DNA of 64,000 bases from Hymenobacter sedentarius (lineage in GTDB: Bacteria > Bacteroidota > Bacteroidia > Cytophagales > Hymenobacteraceae): contig NZ_CP013909.1 in the NCBI RefSeq assembly GCF_001507645.1, forward strand, positions 558,001 to 622,000. The letters run 5' to 3'. The translations under genes and the position numbers were made by a program. A model generated the notes under the pieces. The model had not been told where the DNA came from, searched no databases, and worked only from the letters and a program-made list of their open reading frames with translations. Positions 26,461 through 35,611 of the stretch are shown here, in pieces; position 1 is the first letter of the stretch; each line of letters starts with the position of its first letter.

Positions 26461-28137
26461 ATGAAAAAGCAGCTACTATTCCTGCTTCTGCTACCGGTCC
26501 TTTGTACCTGTGGGCATAAGAGCCAATACGCCACCATCATTCGCAACGGCCTGCTCTACGATGGCCGGGGAGGCGCCCCATTCAAAGGGGATATTGCCTT
26601 AAATGCCGATACGATTGCCGCAATGGGCAACCTGGCCAATGCCTCGGCCGACGTCGTGGTGGACGCGCGGGGCATGGCGGTCTGTCCGGGCTTCATCAAC
26701 ATGCTGAGTCAAACTGACGAAGAGCTCCTGGTAGATGGTCGCTCGCAAAGTGATCTCCGGCAAGGCGTCACCCTGGAAGTGATGGGCGAAGGCTCGAGCA
26801 TGGGCCCGCTGAATGCCCGAACGAAAAAGCAACTGGAGCGGGGGCAGGCCGACATCAAATACCCCATCGCGTGGACTTCGCTGGGGGAATACCTGACGTA
26901 CCTGGAGAAGAAAGGGGTCTCGTGCAACGTGGCGTCCTTTGTCGGGGCCACGACCGTGCGCCTGAACGTAGTGGGCGAAGACGACCGGGCGCCGACGGCG
27001 GGGGAGCTGGACCGCATGCGCTTGCTCGTGCGCCAGGCCATGCAGGAAGGGGCCATGGGCGTGAGCACCTCCCTCATCTACGCGCCGGCCTTCTTCGCTA
27101 AAACGGATGAGCTGATTGCCTTGTGCCAGGAAGCCGCCAAGTACCACGGCATGTACATCAGCCACCTGCGCAGCGAAGGCAATAAGCTGGAGGAATCGGT
27201 CGAGGAGCTCATGACCATTGCCAAAGAGGCCCATATTCCCGCGGAAATTTACCACCTGAAAGCAGGGGGCATGCGCAATTGGGGGAAAATGGACGGGGTC
27301 ATCCGGCGAATCGAAAAAGCCCGGGCCGCCGGCCTGCACATTACAGCGAATATGTACACGTACACGGCCGGCGCCACCGGCTTGACGGCTTGCTTTCCCC
27401 CCGCGCTGCAGGACGGCGGCTTTGGCGCCCTGCGGAAACGACTCCAGGACCCCACGGTTCGGGCCGCGACCGTGAAGGCGATGCATACCGATGCCCAGGA
27501 TTGGGAGAATTTCTACTACGGCGTTGGCAACCCAGATAACATTTTGTTGCTGGCCTTCAAGCAAGACTCGTTAAAAAAATACAGCGGCAAAACGCTGGCC
27601 GCCGTGGCTAAAATCCGCGGCACCTCTCCGGAAGAAACGGCCATGAACCTAGTGGTGCAAGACAGCACGCGAGTGGTCACGGGTTATTTCATGATGAACG
27701 AGCAAAACGTAAAAAAACAAGTCGCTTTGCCGTGGATGAGCTTTGGCTCAGACGCCGGTTCCATGGCACCGGAAGGGGTATTTCTAAAATCGAGCCAGCA
27801 CCCCCGGGCTTACGGCAACTTTGCCCGCGTACTGGGCAAGTACGCGCGGGATGAAAACGTGATGCCGTTGCAGGAGGCCATTCGCAAACTGGCCAACCTG
27901 CCGGCGACGAATCTGAAGCTGCAGAAACGAGGCGAATTGAAAGTGGGAAACTTTGCGGATGTCCTGGTCTTTGACCCTGCCAAGGTTGTGGACCACGCCA
28001 CGTTTGCCGCGCCCCACCAATATGCCACCGGAATGACCCACGTGTTCGTGAATGGCATTCAAGTGCTGAAAAACGGCGAGCACACCGGCGCAAAGCCGGG
28101 ACGCTTTGTGAAAGGGCCGGGCTATAGGAGGAAGTAA
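26461..28137 (+). CDS. Amidohydrolase, D-aminoacylase-like, probable lipoprotein
   Basis: 558 residues from ATG 26461. A lipoprotein-type leader (LLFLLLLPVLCTCGHKS, Cys 15 or 17) suggests envelope anchoring. The fold begins ATIIRNGLLYDGRG and continues VVDARGMAVCPGFINM, QGVTLEVMGEGSSMGP, YISHLRSEG, IYHLKAGG and GSDAGSMAPEGV. This order is that of N-acyl-D-amino-acid deacylases and dihydroorotase-like amidohydrolases. The usual HxH pair after PGFI is replaced by NMLSQ, so it belongs to the subgroup lacking one metal site. Likely reaction: hydrolysis of an N-acyl or amide bond outside the cytoplasm. The dyad array lies 230 bases upstream. Confidence 0.87.
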   Translation: MKKQLLFLLLLPVLCTCGHKSQYATIIRNGLLYDGRGGAPFKGDIALNADTIAAMGNLANASADVVVDARGMAVCPGFINMLSQTDEELLVDGRSQSDLRQGVTLEVMGEGSSMGPLNARTKKQLERGQADIKYPIAWTSLGEYLTYLEKKGVSCNVASFVGATTVRLNVVGEDDRAPTAGELDRMRLLVRQAMQEGAMGVSTSLIYAPAFFAKTDELIALCQEAAKYHGMYISHLRSEGNKLEESVEELMTIAKEAHIPAEIYHLKAGGMRNWGKMDGVIRRIEKARAAGLHITANMYTYTAGATGLTACFPPALQDGGFGALRKRLQDPTVRAATVKAMHTDAQDWENFYYGVGNPDNILLLAFKQDSLKKYSGKTLAAVAKIRGTSPEETAMNLVVQDSTRVVTGYFMMNEQNVKKQVALPWMSFGSDAGSMAPEGVFLKSSQHPRAYGNFARVLGKYARDENVMPLQEAIRKLANLPATNLKLQKRGELKVGNFADVLVFDPAKVVDHATFAAPHQYATGMTHVFVNGIQVLKNGEHTGAKPGRFVKGPGYRRK

Positions 28138-28268
28138 CGGAAAATCATGGGAGCTGTCGGCGGGTAGCGGGTGCTGTGTTGCCGTTGCTTCGCCGTGGTT
28201 CACCACCTCCCCTTCTGAGGTTTGCCTCGCTCAGTTTACGAATACGGTCGGAAAATCAAAACAAGGAT

Positions 28269-30602
28269 TTATAGATTAAACCCTTTTTTCACCTGCGTCG
28301 TGAAGCTGCCGGAGCCAGGCGCTGGTATCATGGTCGCGGGCAGGGGCTGGATTCCGGGAACAGGGGGCAGGCCCAGGCTGCGGTCCACGGCCACCAATTC
28401 GAATGCGCCAGGCCCGGCCGTTTCTATTTCCAGCTGCACGCCCGCGGCACCGGGAGCGTAGTAGAGCAGCGTCGCGTAAGCGCCGGTAGGCGCGGGGCTC
28501 TTCGCATCCGCGGGTGGTGGTGGGACCACCTGGCCGGCAACGCGCACCAGGCGTGCGCTCCGGGGCCACTGCAGGCGCAGGTTCACCACACCCGGACGGC
28601 TGGCACGCACCAGCAGGCGCAGGCGGCGTCCCGTTGGCAGGGCACTATCGGCGACTAGTTCCACGGTGGGGGCGGCCAGGGCCAGGGACGGGGCTGTTTG
28701 GTGCAATATGGGCAGCAGGCCGCCGGGGAAGAGCGTCGGCATGGTCCGAAACGTCGGCGCGGAGAAAAACTGGCGCGTCCACGCATCCGCGTGCGGGAGG
28801 CTGCTCACCCAATAGGCCTGCCGTTCGTCAGCGTCCAGGATGTACAGCACCTGGGTTTGCTGCGGGAGGTCGGCCGTGGGGGTGCTGCGGGCGTGGGCGG
28901 CCACCAGGGCGCCGATGGCGACCAGGCCGCTCAGGCCCGGCACCGCCCAGTGCACCCGCGCGCCCGACGCATCGGCCCGCCGAAGTGCGGGCAGCAGCAC
29001 CGGCAGGAGCATGCCCAACAAGACCGCCAGAAAAAACGCAGCGCCTAGCAGCAAGGTCCCTAACCCGGCGGTCGTCAGCAGAATCGAGAGCCCAGGAGCC
29101 AGCAGCGCCACGGCGGGGAGCACCCACACCCACGCCCACGCGCGTTGCGAGGGCACCACCCGCTCGCCTGCGGGTTGGGACCCACGCAGCGCCCACCCCG
29201 CCGCCCCAAACAGCAGGGGGAAGCCCAGCAAAAAGCCCGAGGTGGGCGCCTTCACCAGCACCAGCACTTGCAGAACGGCCAGCACCAGCAAGGCGCCGCC
29301 CGTCAACGAATCGGGCCGCAGCCACCGGAGCAGGCCGGCGTAGTAGGCGGCAAACACCGCCGTGCCCAGCGCCACAAAGGCCAAGTGGTACGCGCGGACG
29401 TTGTAAAAGGTGTGGTCGTAGAACAGGGCGTACTGCAAATACGCCCCCGCCACCAGCCGCGTCAGCCCCCAGGCCGTGGCCCCGAGCAGCAGCAGGCCGC
29501 CCACCCAAGCCAGGGCCCCGCCCAGCCACCCCCGCAGCCGCAGGCGGCCCTGCCGTCGGGCCCGCACCGCCGCCGCCGCCAGCAGGAGCCCGGCCACGAG
29601 GGTGAGCAAGTAGTCCCAGCGCGCGTCGTACTGCACCAGCCACGAGCCCAAGGGGTTGAAAAAGGTGCTGTCGGGGGCCGGCGTCCGGACCAACGGGATG
29701 CTGGCAAAGTGTCGCACCGCCGGCAGCATGTAATCGCCTTGCTGTTGCACGGTTCCCGGATGGAGGCGGCCGGGCGTATCGACCGGGCTGTGATAATACG
29801 AGTGGCCGCCGTTAAAGGCAAAATTGAGGCCCGGCAGGCCCGTGGCCCGAAAGGCCGTAAAGTCGGTGTCGTTGGGCAGGTTGCGGTAGACTTCGTAGAA
29901 GAGCGACGAGCCAAAGGCCCCCGGTACCGCCTTCGCGAACTCGCCGACCACCCACCCGTTGCCCGGGCTGACCTCGAACAGGAGCGTGGGGCCCTCGTTG
30001 CCACTGCCTTCGAAGTTGAGCACCACGCCTACCTCCCGGCGCAGGCGGGCCGTGTCGGCGGCGTAGGCGCGGGCGCCCATCAGGCCAATTTCTTCCCCGT
30101 CGGTGAAGACCCAGCGCACGTCGTGCGCCAGGGGCGGTCCCGCGCGCAGGGCGCGCATCGTTTCGAGGGCGGTGGCCACGCCCGAGCCGTCGTCGCCGGC
30201 CCCCGGGGTGTGCGGCTGCGAGTCGTAGTGGCTCACCACCAGCACCCCCGGTCCGCCCGGGGTGCGGCCGGGCAAGTACGCCACCACGTTCTGGACGCGG
30301 GCGCCCGTCACGATGCCGCGGAAACCGCTGACCACGGTCGTGTCCTGCACGGTGACGCGCAGGCCCAGGGCCCGGCAGCGCTGCACCAGGTAGTCCCGAA
30401 CCCGGTCGTGGTCGAGCGTGCCAATGCTGTGGGGCCGGCGCGCGATGACCGCCACCTCCCGCAGCGCCCGTTCTGCCGAAAATACCACGGCGGGCGCCGT
30501 GGCGGGCACTGGCCGTGGCGGATTAGCCAAATACAGCGACAAAGCCACCAAGAGCAACACCCCGGCGAGAGGCAACCAGCGAGACACGCGGAGTAGGGTC
30601 AT
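28269..30602 (-). CDS. Membrane-bound M28-family zinc peptidase with polytopic C-terminal region
   Basis: 777 residues. One N-terminal membrane helix (LPLAGVLLLVALSLYL) is followed by an M28 aminopeptidase domain (about 45-320). Its metal ligands are all present: VSHYDSQ, GAGDDGSG, TDGEEIGL, an Asp in PNDTDFTAF and the His of YYHSPVDTP. The second half has eight or so membrane helices (for example LLTLVAGLLLAAAAV) and a soluble C-terminal domain. This layout resembles eukaryotic ERMP1/Pff1-type peptidases and their bacterial relatives. The catalytic domain should face outward, cleaving N-terminal residues from peptides. It is convergent with the amidohydrolase gene. Confidence 0.9.
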   Translation of the reverse strand: MTLLRVSRWLPLAGVLLLVALSLYLANPPRPVPATAPAVVFSAERALREVAVIARRPHSIGTLDHDRVRDYLVQRCRALGLRVTVQDTTVVSGFRGIVTGARVQNVVAYLPGRTPGGPGVLVVSHYDSQPHTPGAGDDGSGVATALETMRALRAGPPLAHDVRWVFTDGEEIGLMGARAYAADTARLRREVGVVLNFEGSGNEGPTLLFEVSPGNGWVVGEFAKAVPGAFGSSLFYEVYRNLPNDTDFTAFRATGLPGLNFAFNGGHSYYHSPVDTPGRLHPGTVQQQGDYMLPAVRHFASIPLVRTPAPDSTFFNPLGSWLVQYDARWDYLLTLVAGLLLAAAAVRARRQGRLRLRGWLGGALAWVGGLLLLGATAWGLTRLVAGAYLQYALFYDHTFYNVRAYHLAFVALGTAVFAAYYAGLLRWLRPDSLTGGALLVLAVLQVLVLVKAPTSGFLLGFPLLFGAAGWALRGSQPAGERVVPSQRAWAWVWVLPAVALLAPGLSILLTTAGLGTLLLGAAFFLAVLLGMLLPVLLPALRRADASGARVHWAVPGLSGLVAIGALVAAHARSTPTADLPQQTQVLYILDADERQAYWVSSLPHADAWTRQFFSAPTFRTMPTLFPGGLLPILHQTAPSLALAAPTVELVADSALPTGRRLRLLVRASRPGVVNLRLQWPRSARLVRVAGQVVPPPPADAKSPAPTGAYATLLYYAPGAAGVQLEIETAGPGAFELVAVDRSLGLPPVPGIQPLPATMIPAPGSGSFTTQVKKGFNL

Positions 30603-31178
30603 TCTTAAAAATAACGGTCATGGGAAAGGAGCAAAGGAACTCCAAAACCGTTATAGTTTATTTTACTAATTCATAAATAGATATGTTGTTACGGTGGCGG
30701 CAGTAAATGGTACCATGCCTGGCTGGCCGGTGACAACCGCACCTGCGCTCGGCGCGCTACTTGACAGGGCTTGCGGTGGCATGGGTACCCGCCGTCGCGG
30801 CACAGCAGAGGCGGCGCAAATCCTATCAGCGAGGCATTCCCCTGTGGTTGGTTGAGCGTACCGCTGCTGATGCCTTGAATTGGACGGAGCGATTGCATTA
30901 TGACAAGCCACCCAGCCCCATCAGAATTGACTGGAAGTAATGACAAAAAAAGAATGAAAATCGAGTTTAAGAAAACGGTGGTTCAAGCATTGGAGCATTT
31001 TTCCGGCCGGTTTTTTCGGCCGATGTGCGAACAAACGGCGCTTTCACAGAAAGTTTACTGGACTGTTTACCTTCAAGCCCTGCACCTAACGCCATGAAGC
31101 TTGCAGTGAACCGCGAGTTCAAGCTTTACTCAAAGAAAAAAGCTCTTTGTCCCCCTGAGTGTACCCCGTTAAACTCAA
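30603..31178. other. Intergenic region with no firm gene
   Basis: About 580 bases of lower GC between the M28 gene and the tRNA pair. Apart from the possible small ORF at 30776-30940 I see no gene, mobile element or RNA that can be supported. Confidence 0.4.
30776..30940 (+). other. Possible gene fragment
   Basis: An open frame of 54 codons from GTG 30776 to TAA 30938-30940. The translation is protein-like and charged (RRRKSYQRGIPLWLVERT, KPPSPIRIDWK). It has no ATG and is bounded upstream by a TGA, so it may be the remnant 3' end of a lost gene. No family recognised. Confidence 0.2.
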
Positions 31179-31208
31179 AACGCCCTTGGTGATATCACCA
31201 AGGGCGTT
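31179..31208 (-). terminator. Terminator hairpin after tRNA-Leu
   Basis: A perfect 30-base palindrome built on AACGCCCTTGGTGAT and its complement. It lies just beyond the 3' end of the leftward tRNA-Leu and is followed on that strand by TTTTGAG. Confidence 0.7.
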
Positions 31209-31213
31209 AGTTG

Positions 31214-31296
31214 TACCAGAGACGGGACTCGAACCCGTACGTCCGTGAAGACAAGGGATTTTAAGTCCCTCGTGGCTACCATTACACCACTCTGGC
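31214..31296 (-). tRNA. tRNA-Leu (anticodon TAA)
   Basis: 83 bases on the minus strand. Acceptor stem GCCAGAG pairs with CTCTGGT, the anticodon loop CTTAAAA holds TAA, the T-loop is GGTTCGAGTCC and the discriminator is A. Its long variable arm is typical of class II tRNA-Leu. CCA is not encoded. Confidence 0.95.
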
Positions 31297-31321
31297 GTTT
31301 GCCCCCGATGTGGGGTCAAAC

Positions 31322-31356
31322 AAAAAAGACGTTGCGGTAAAGCAACGTCTTTTTTT
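31322..31356. terminator. Bidirectional hairpin between the two tRNA genes
   Basis: AAAAAAGACGTTGC, a 6-base loop, and the complementary arm ending in a T-run. It follows tRNA-Gly on the minus strand, so each tRNA is probably transcribed separately. Confidence 0.7.
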
Positions 31357-31363
31357 CAACTTT

Positions 31364-31439
31364 TGGAGCGGGAGACGAGGTTCGAACTCGCGACCTCGAC
31401 CTTGGCAAGGTCGCGCTCTACCAACTGAGCTACTCTCGC
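31364..31439 (-). tRNA. tRNA-Gly (anticodon GCC), encoded CCA
   Basis: 76 bases including CCA at 31364-31366. The anticodon loop is TTGCCAA, the D-arm GCTC/GAGC and the T-loop TTCGAAC. The acceptor stem is GCGAGAG against CTCCCGC, which leaves an A4-C69 mismatch (base 31371); Bacteroidota copies normally read CTCTCGC here. Confidence 0.93.
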
Positions 31440-31570
31440 GGGAGGTTCATTGCTACTTTCATAGCGCTGAATGGTGCGACAAAGGTAAGGTGATTTTTTG
31501 GCGACGCAAGTGCTAAGGGTGGAAATTTTTACTCCACGGGCCTTTTCCGTTCATTTTCAGCTCCTAAAAT

Positions 31571-34378
31571 TTACGGCTTGCCCAAGGTTAGCTTTAATTC
31601 GTTCAGCTTCATCAGCGCTTCGATTGGGGTCAGGGTATTAATGTCGAGGTGCTGGAGCAGCTCCCGAATGCGTTCCAAGGCAGGGTCCGAGGGCTCAAAC
31701 ATGCTGAGCTGCACGGTGGGCCGGGGTGCCGTGGCCACGGCCAAAGTCGCCCGCGGGCGCGGAATCGCCGCCTCGGCTTCGGGCTCGGGACCGGCGGCGG
31801 GCACCGCCACGCGGCTTTTGGCGCTGCGGGTGCCGTTGCTCAAGTCGTCGAGCAGGTCGTCAAACTCGGTTGGGGTGGCGTCTTCGGCGCCGGCGTTGGT
31901 GCGCTCCACTTCGAGGTGGTGCATGATTTCGTTGGCGCGCAGCACCACCGAGTGGGGCATGCCGGCCAGCCGGGCCACGTGAATACCGAAGCTGTGCTCG
32001 GAGCCGCCGGCCTGCAGCTTGCGCAGGAACAGGATGCGGCCGTCGGCCTCCTTCACGGCCACGTTGTAGTTGCGCACCCGCGGGCACTCGTCGGCCAGCT
32101 GGTTGAGCTCGTGGTAGTGGGTGGCAAACAGGGTTTTGGCCTTGGCTTTAGGATTATTGTGCAGGTGCTCCACAATGGCCCAGGCAATGCTGATACCGTC
32201 GTAGGTACTGGTACCGCGCCCGATTTCGTCCATCAGCACGAGGCTGCGGTCCGAGAGGTTATTGAGGATGCTGGCCGTTTCGGTCATCTCCACCATGAAG
32301 GTGCTTTCGCCCTTGCTCAGGTTGTCGGAGGCGCCCACGCGGGTAAAAATCTTATCGATAATGCCCACGGTGGCCGCATCGGCGGGCACGAAGGAACCGA
32401 TTTGGGCCAGCAGCACGATAAGGGCGGTCTGGCGCAGCAGGGCCGATTTGCCGGCCATGTTGGGCCCGGTAATCACCACAATCTGCTGCTCGTCCTGGTT
32501 CAGACAGATGTCGTTGGGGATGTAGCTTTCGCCGGGCGGCAGCTGGCGCTCAATCACGGGGTGACGGCCGGCGCGAATGTCGAGCACGGTGCCGTCGTTC
32601 ACCACTGGCTGCACGTAGCGCTGCTGCCGCGCCGTGAGGGCAAACGAGGCCAGGCAGTCCATCACGCCAATGGCCCGGGCATTCTGCTGGATGTGGGGCA
32701 CGAAGTCGAGCGCGGCCAGCACCAAGTCAGTGTAGATGCGCTGCTCAATGGCGAAGAGCTGCTCCTCGGCGTTAAGGATTTTCTCCTCGTAGGTTTTCAG
32801 CTCCTCGGTCACGTAGCGCTCGGCGTTCACCAGCGTTTGCTTGCGAATCCAGGATGCGGGCACCTTGTCTTTGTGGGCGTTGGTGACTTCCAGGTAATAG
32901 CCGAACACCTTGTTATAGGCCACTTTCAGCGACGAAATCCCCGTGTTGCGCTGCTCGCGCAGCTGCAGCTGCAGCAGGTAGTCTTTGCCCGAGAAAGCCA
33001 GTGCCCGCAGTTCGTCCAACTCGGGGTCGATGCCGGGATTCAGCACACCGCCCTGGTTGGTGAGCAGAGGCGCGTCGGGCTTGATTTTGGCCAGGATTTC
33101 CTGGCGCAGGTTGGCGCAGGGATTGAGCTGGTCGGCCAGCTTCACGAGGGCCTTCACGCCGGAGGCGGCCAGCCGCTCACGCATGGGCGCAATGGCTTCC
33201 AGGGCGCGCGCCAACTGCAGCAGCTCACGTGGGTTCACGCGGCGCACAGCGACTTTGCTGATGAGGCGCTCGAGGTCGCTAATCTGGCGCAGGTGCTGGG
33301 TGAGGTCGCCCAGCAATTCTTCGTCGGCGACGAGGGCAGCCACAGTATCGAGGCGGCGCTGAATCTGGCTTACCTCTTTGAGAGGCAACACTATCCACTT
33401 GCGCAGCAGGCGCGCACCCATGGGCGTCAACGTCTGGTCGAGCACGTCGATGAGGGGTACGCCGCCGGGGTGCTGGGCGTGCACCAACTCGAGGTTGCGC
33501 ACCGTGAAGCGGTCGAGCCACACGTACTTGTCTTCTTCCAGGCGGCCCAGGCTGGCCACGTGGCCCAGGTCGGAGTGCTTGGTTTCGGCGAGGTAGTGCA
33601 GGATGCAGCCGGCGGCTACGATGCCTTCCTTCAAGGTATCGACCCCGAAGCCTTTCAGCGACGTGGTTTTGAAGTGGCGGGTGAGGGTGTCGTGGGCGTA
33701 GTCATTGCCGAACACCCACTCATCCAGCGCGTACGTGCAGAAATCGGGGCCAAAATGCTGCTCAAACTCGCTGCGGCTTTTCTTGCAAAACAGCACCTCA
33801 GCGGGGCTGAAGTTCTGGAGCAGCTTGCCTAGGTAATCGAGCGTGCCCTGGGCCACCAAGAATTCGCCGGTGCTGATGTCCAGGAAGGAAATGCCGGCTT
33901 CGGCTTTACCGAAATGGATGGCGGCGAGGTAGTTGTTGGCGCGGCGCTCGAGCACGTTGTCGTGCATGCTCACGCCGGGCGTCACCAGCTCCGTGATGCC
34001 GCGCTTTACGAGGCCCTTGGCCAACTTCGGGTCTTCGAGCTGATCGCAGATGGCCACGCGCTGGCCGGCGCGCACCAGCTTGGGCAGGTAGTTGTCGAGG
34101 GCGTGGTGCGGGAAGCCGGCCAGGGCAATTTCGTTGGGGGTGCCACCGCCGCGCTTGGTGAGCGTGATGTCGAGAATGCGAGCGGCCGTGACGGCGTCCT
34201 CGCCGAAGGTTTCGTAGAAGTCGCCCACCCGAAACAAGAGCACCGCGCCGGGGTGCTGCTGCTTGAGCAGGTAGTACTGCTTCATCAGGGGCGTATCGAC
34301 CGGCGAGCCCGGCGTAATGTGGTCGGGCCCAACGGACTTGATAACGAACTCTTTCTTGGGTGCGGTGGGTGCAGACAA
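31571..34378 (-). CDS. mutS: DNA mismatch repair protein MutS
   Basis: 935 residues if the TTG at 34378 is used; the start is uncertain. MutS binds mispaired bases and small loops and recruits MutL in an ATP-dependent way. Visible signatures are the mismatch-contacting [10 protein letters not shown] in domain I, the connector and lever regions, Walker [13 protein letters not shown] (about 635-647), Walker [17 protein letters not shown] and the ATHYHEL motif. The C-terminal 120 residues include a variable linker and the terminal helical segment. Length is normal for the family. It is divergent from the SpoU methylase gene at 34565. Confidence 0.98.
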   Translation of the reverse strand: MSAPTAPKKEFVIKSVGPDHITPGSPVDTPLMKQYYLLKQQHPGAVLLFRVGDFYETFGEDAVTAARILDITLTKRGGGTPNEIALAGFPHHALDNYLPKLVRAGQRVAICDQLEDPKLAKGLVKRGITELVTPGVSMHDNVLERRANNYLAAIHFGKAEAGISFLDISTGEFLVAQGTLDYLGKLLQNFSPAEVLFCKKSRSEFEQHFGPDFCTYALDEWVFGNDYAHDTLTRHFKTTSLKGFGVDTLKEGIVAAGCILHYLAETKHSDLGHVASLGRLEEDKYVWLDRFTVRNLELVHAQHPGGVPLIDVLDQTLTPMGARLLRKWIVLPLKEVSQIQRRLDTVAALVADEELLGDLTQHLRQISDLERLISKVAVRRVNPRELLQLARALEAIAPMRERLAASGVKALVKLADQLNPCANLRQEILAKIKPDAPLLTNQGGVLNPGIDPELDELRALAFSGKDYLLQLQLREQRNTGISSLKVAYNKVFGYYLEVTNAHKDKVPASWIRKQTLVNAERYVTEELKTYEEKILNAEEQLFAIEQRIYTDLVLAALDFVPHIQQNARAIGVMDCLASFALTARQQRYVQPVVNDGTVLDIRAGRHPVIERQLPPGESYIPNDICLNQDEQQIVVITGPNMAGKSALLRQTALIVLLAQIGSFVPADAATVGIIDKIFTRVGASDNLSKGESTFMVEMTETASILNNLSDRSLVLMDEIGRGTSTYDGISIAWAIVEHLHNNPKAKAKTLFATHYHELNQLADECPRVRNYNVAVKEADGRILFLRKLQAGGSEHSFGIHVARLAGMPHSVVLRANEIMHHLEVERTNAGAEDATPTEFDDLLDDLSNGTRSAKSRVAVPAAGPEPEAEAAIPRPRATLAVATAPRPTVQLSMFEPSDPALERIRELLQHLDINTLTPIEALMKLNELKLTLGKP

Positions 34379-34553
34379 AGCGAAAACCTATAGGAACGCG
34401 CCGCGGCGCGTCCAATCGTGGGAGAATGGCTACGCCACAGGGCAGCAGCCTTTCAGTAAAAAATATTGAGCCAGCGGCGTCATCCCGGGCTGCTGTTGCC
34501 AACACCCAACGCGCCCGGACGCGTTCCGATGGGTAGTTGGCGCGGCACCGAAG

Positions 34554-34561
34554 TACCTTTG
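34554..34561 (+). promoter_or_regulatory. -7 box TACCTTTG directly before the methylase start
   Basis: Exact TAnnTTTG match ending 3 bases before ATG 34565, implying a leaderless transcript. No -33 match at standard spacing. Confidence 0.5.
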
Positions 34562-34564
34562 GGC

Positions 34565-35098
34565 ATGAGAAAACTCACGATGGCCGAGCTAAACCGGGTG
34601 GCGGTAGCTGACTTCAAAAGTACGCCCAAAAGCCCGGTGGTATTGGTGCTGGACAACGTGCGGAGCATGCACAACGTGGGTGCCATTTTCCGCACCGCCG
34701 ACGCCTTCGCCCTGGAGAGAATATGGCTCTGCGGCATCACGCCGCGCCCGCCGCACCGCGAAATCACCAAGACGGCGCTGGGCAGCGAGGAGTCCATGGC
34801 CTGGGAATACGCCCCGGAAACCATGGCCGCCGTGGCCGGGCTGAAGGAGGCCGGCTACCAGGTAGTGGCCGTTGAGCAAACCACGGGCAGCGTCACGCTG
34901 CCCAACTTCCAACCCGAACCGGGCCGGCCACTGGCACTGGTGCTCGGCAACGAGGTTTTTGGCGTGGATGATGCCGTGCTGGCCCTCTGCGACCTGGCCG
35001 TGGAAATCCCACAGTTCGGCACCAAGCACTCGCTCAACGTGGGCGTGGCGGCCGGCGTGGTGCTCTGGGATGCGCTGGTGAAGCTGGGCGTGGTATAA
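34565..35098 (+). CDS. SpoU/TrmH-family RNA 2'-O-methyltransferase
   Basis: 177 residues from ATG 34565. The SPOUT fold shows motif 1 VLDNVRSMHNVGAIFRTADA, motif 2 LALVLGNEVFGVDD and motif 3 IPQFGTKHSLNVGVAAGVVLW; the last forms the trefoil-knot SAM site. It lacks an extra N-terminal substrate-binding domain, as in TrmH/TrmL-like short members. It should methylate a ribose 2'-OH in tRNA or rRNA; the site is not predictable from sequence. The longer frame from 34466 is rejected because the -7 box abuts this ATG. Confidence 0.93.
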   Translation: MRKLTMAELNRVAVADFKSTPKSPVVLVLDNVRSMHNVGAIFRTADAFALERIWLCGITPRPPHREITKTALGSEESMAWEYAPETMAAVAGLKEAGYQVVAVEQTTGSVTLPNFQPEPGRPLALVLGNEVFGVDDAVLALCDLAVEIPQFGTKHSLNVGVAAGVVLWDALVKLGVV

Positions 35099-35147
35099 AA
35101 TTGAGCTGGCCGTTCGGGCCATTTGGTCGGTTAGCTGTTATAGGGCC

Positions 35148-35597
35148 ATGAACGCTGATTCCTCCCCTCTCGCCTCCGTACGTCCCGATGCCGCGCTGCT
35201 GGCCCTGCGCCCCGCTATAGCTGCCGTTCAGCTCAGTGATGGCCCTGCCGCTACTGTGGGCGACTTCCTGCACGCCACGCTGCGGCCGGTGCTCAAGCTG
35301 CAGAACAACCTGCTCCTGGCCGTAGTGACCGACTTTGTCCTCGACCATCACATGGCCCTGGCCAAAGCCAGCCCAACCGACCAAGAGCGGCAACTCGCCG
35401 AACTGCTGACCCGCAACACCAAACTGCGCTACACGGTAATTGGGCTGATAACTGGCTGCTTCACCGACGAGGAATACGCCTTCTACCGCCAGCACCGCGC
35501 CGAACTAAACCGCCGGCTGCTGGAACTAGCCCAACGGCGCGTGCTCGACCAGACCAGCCGGGTGGTGGCGCTAACGGCGGAAGTGCCGGCCAGCTAG
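35148..35597 (+). CDS. Conserved-looking hypothetical protein
   Basis: 149 residues, largely helical, with no signal peptide or membrane helix. It contains VGDFLHATLRPVLKLQNNLLLAV and YTVIGLITGCFTDEEYAFYRQHRAELNRRLLELAQRR fragments. Coding bias is strong, so the gene is real. No family recognised. It follows the SpoU methylase by 49 bases and precedes the DnaJ-domain gene by 14 bases, so the three may be co-transcribed. Confidence 0.7.
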   Translation: MNADSSPLASVRPDAALLALRPAIAAVQLSDGPAATVGDFLHATLRPVLKLQNNLLLAVVTDFVLDHHMALAKASPTDQERQLAELLTRNTKLRYTVIGLITGCFTDEEYAFYRQHRAELNRRLLELAQRRVLDQTSRVVALTAEVPAS

Positions 35598-35611
35598 TTT
35601 CTTCGCGGGGA

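Noticed and set aside
29145..30596. 483-codon plus-strand frame opposite the M28 peptidase
   Set aside because: Arg/Gln/His-rich shadow; the M28 ligands and membrane helices lie on the minus strand.
30900..31097. 65-codon plus-strand ORF before the tRNA genes
   Set aside because: No coding bias, no recognisable motif and no promoter; likely chance.
31214..31439. tRNA genes as an integration site for the island
   Set aside because: The island lies at 1-5.4 kb, and no direct repeat of a tRNA 3' end or integrase was seen near the tRNA pair.
31649..33832. 727-codon plus-strand frame opposite mutS
   Set aside because: The complete MutS motif set on the other strand explains the locus; this translation is low-complexity.
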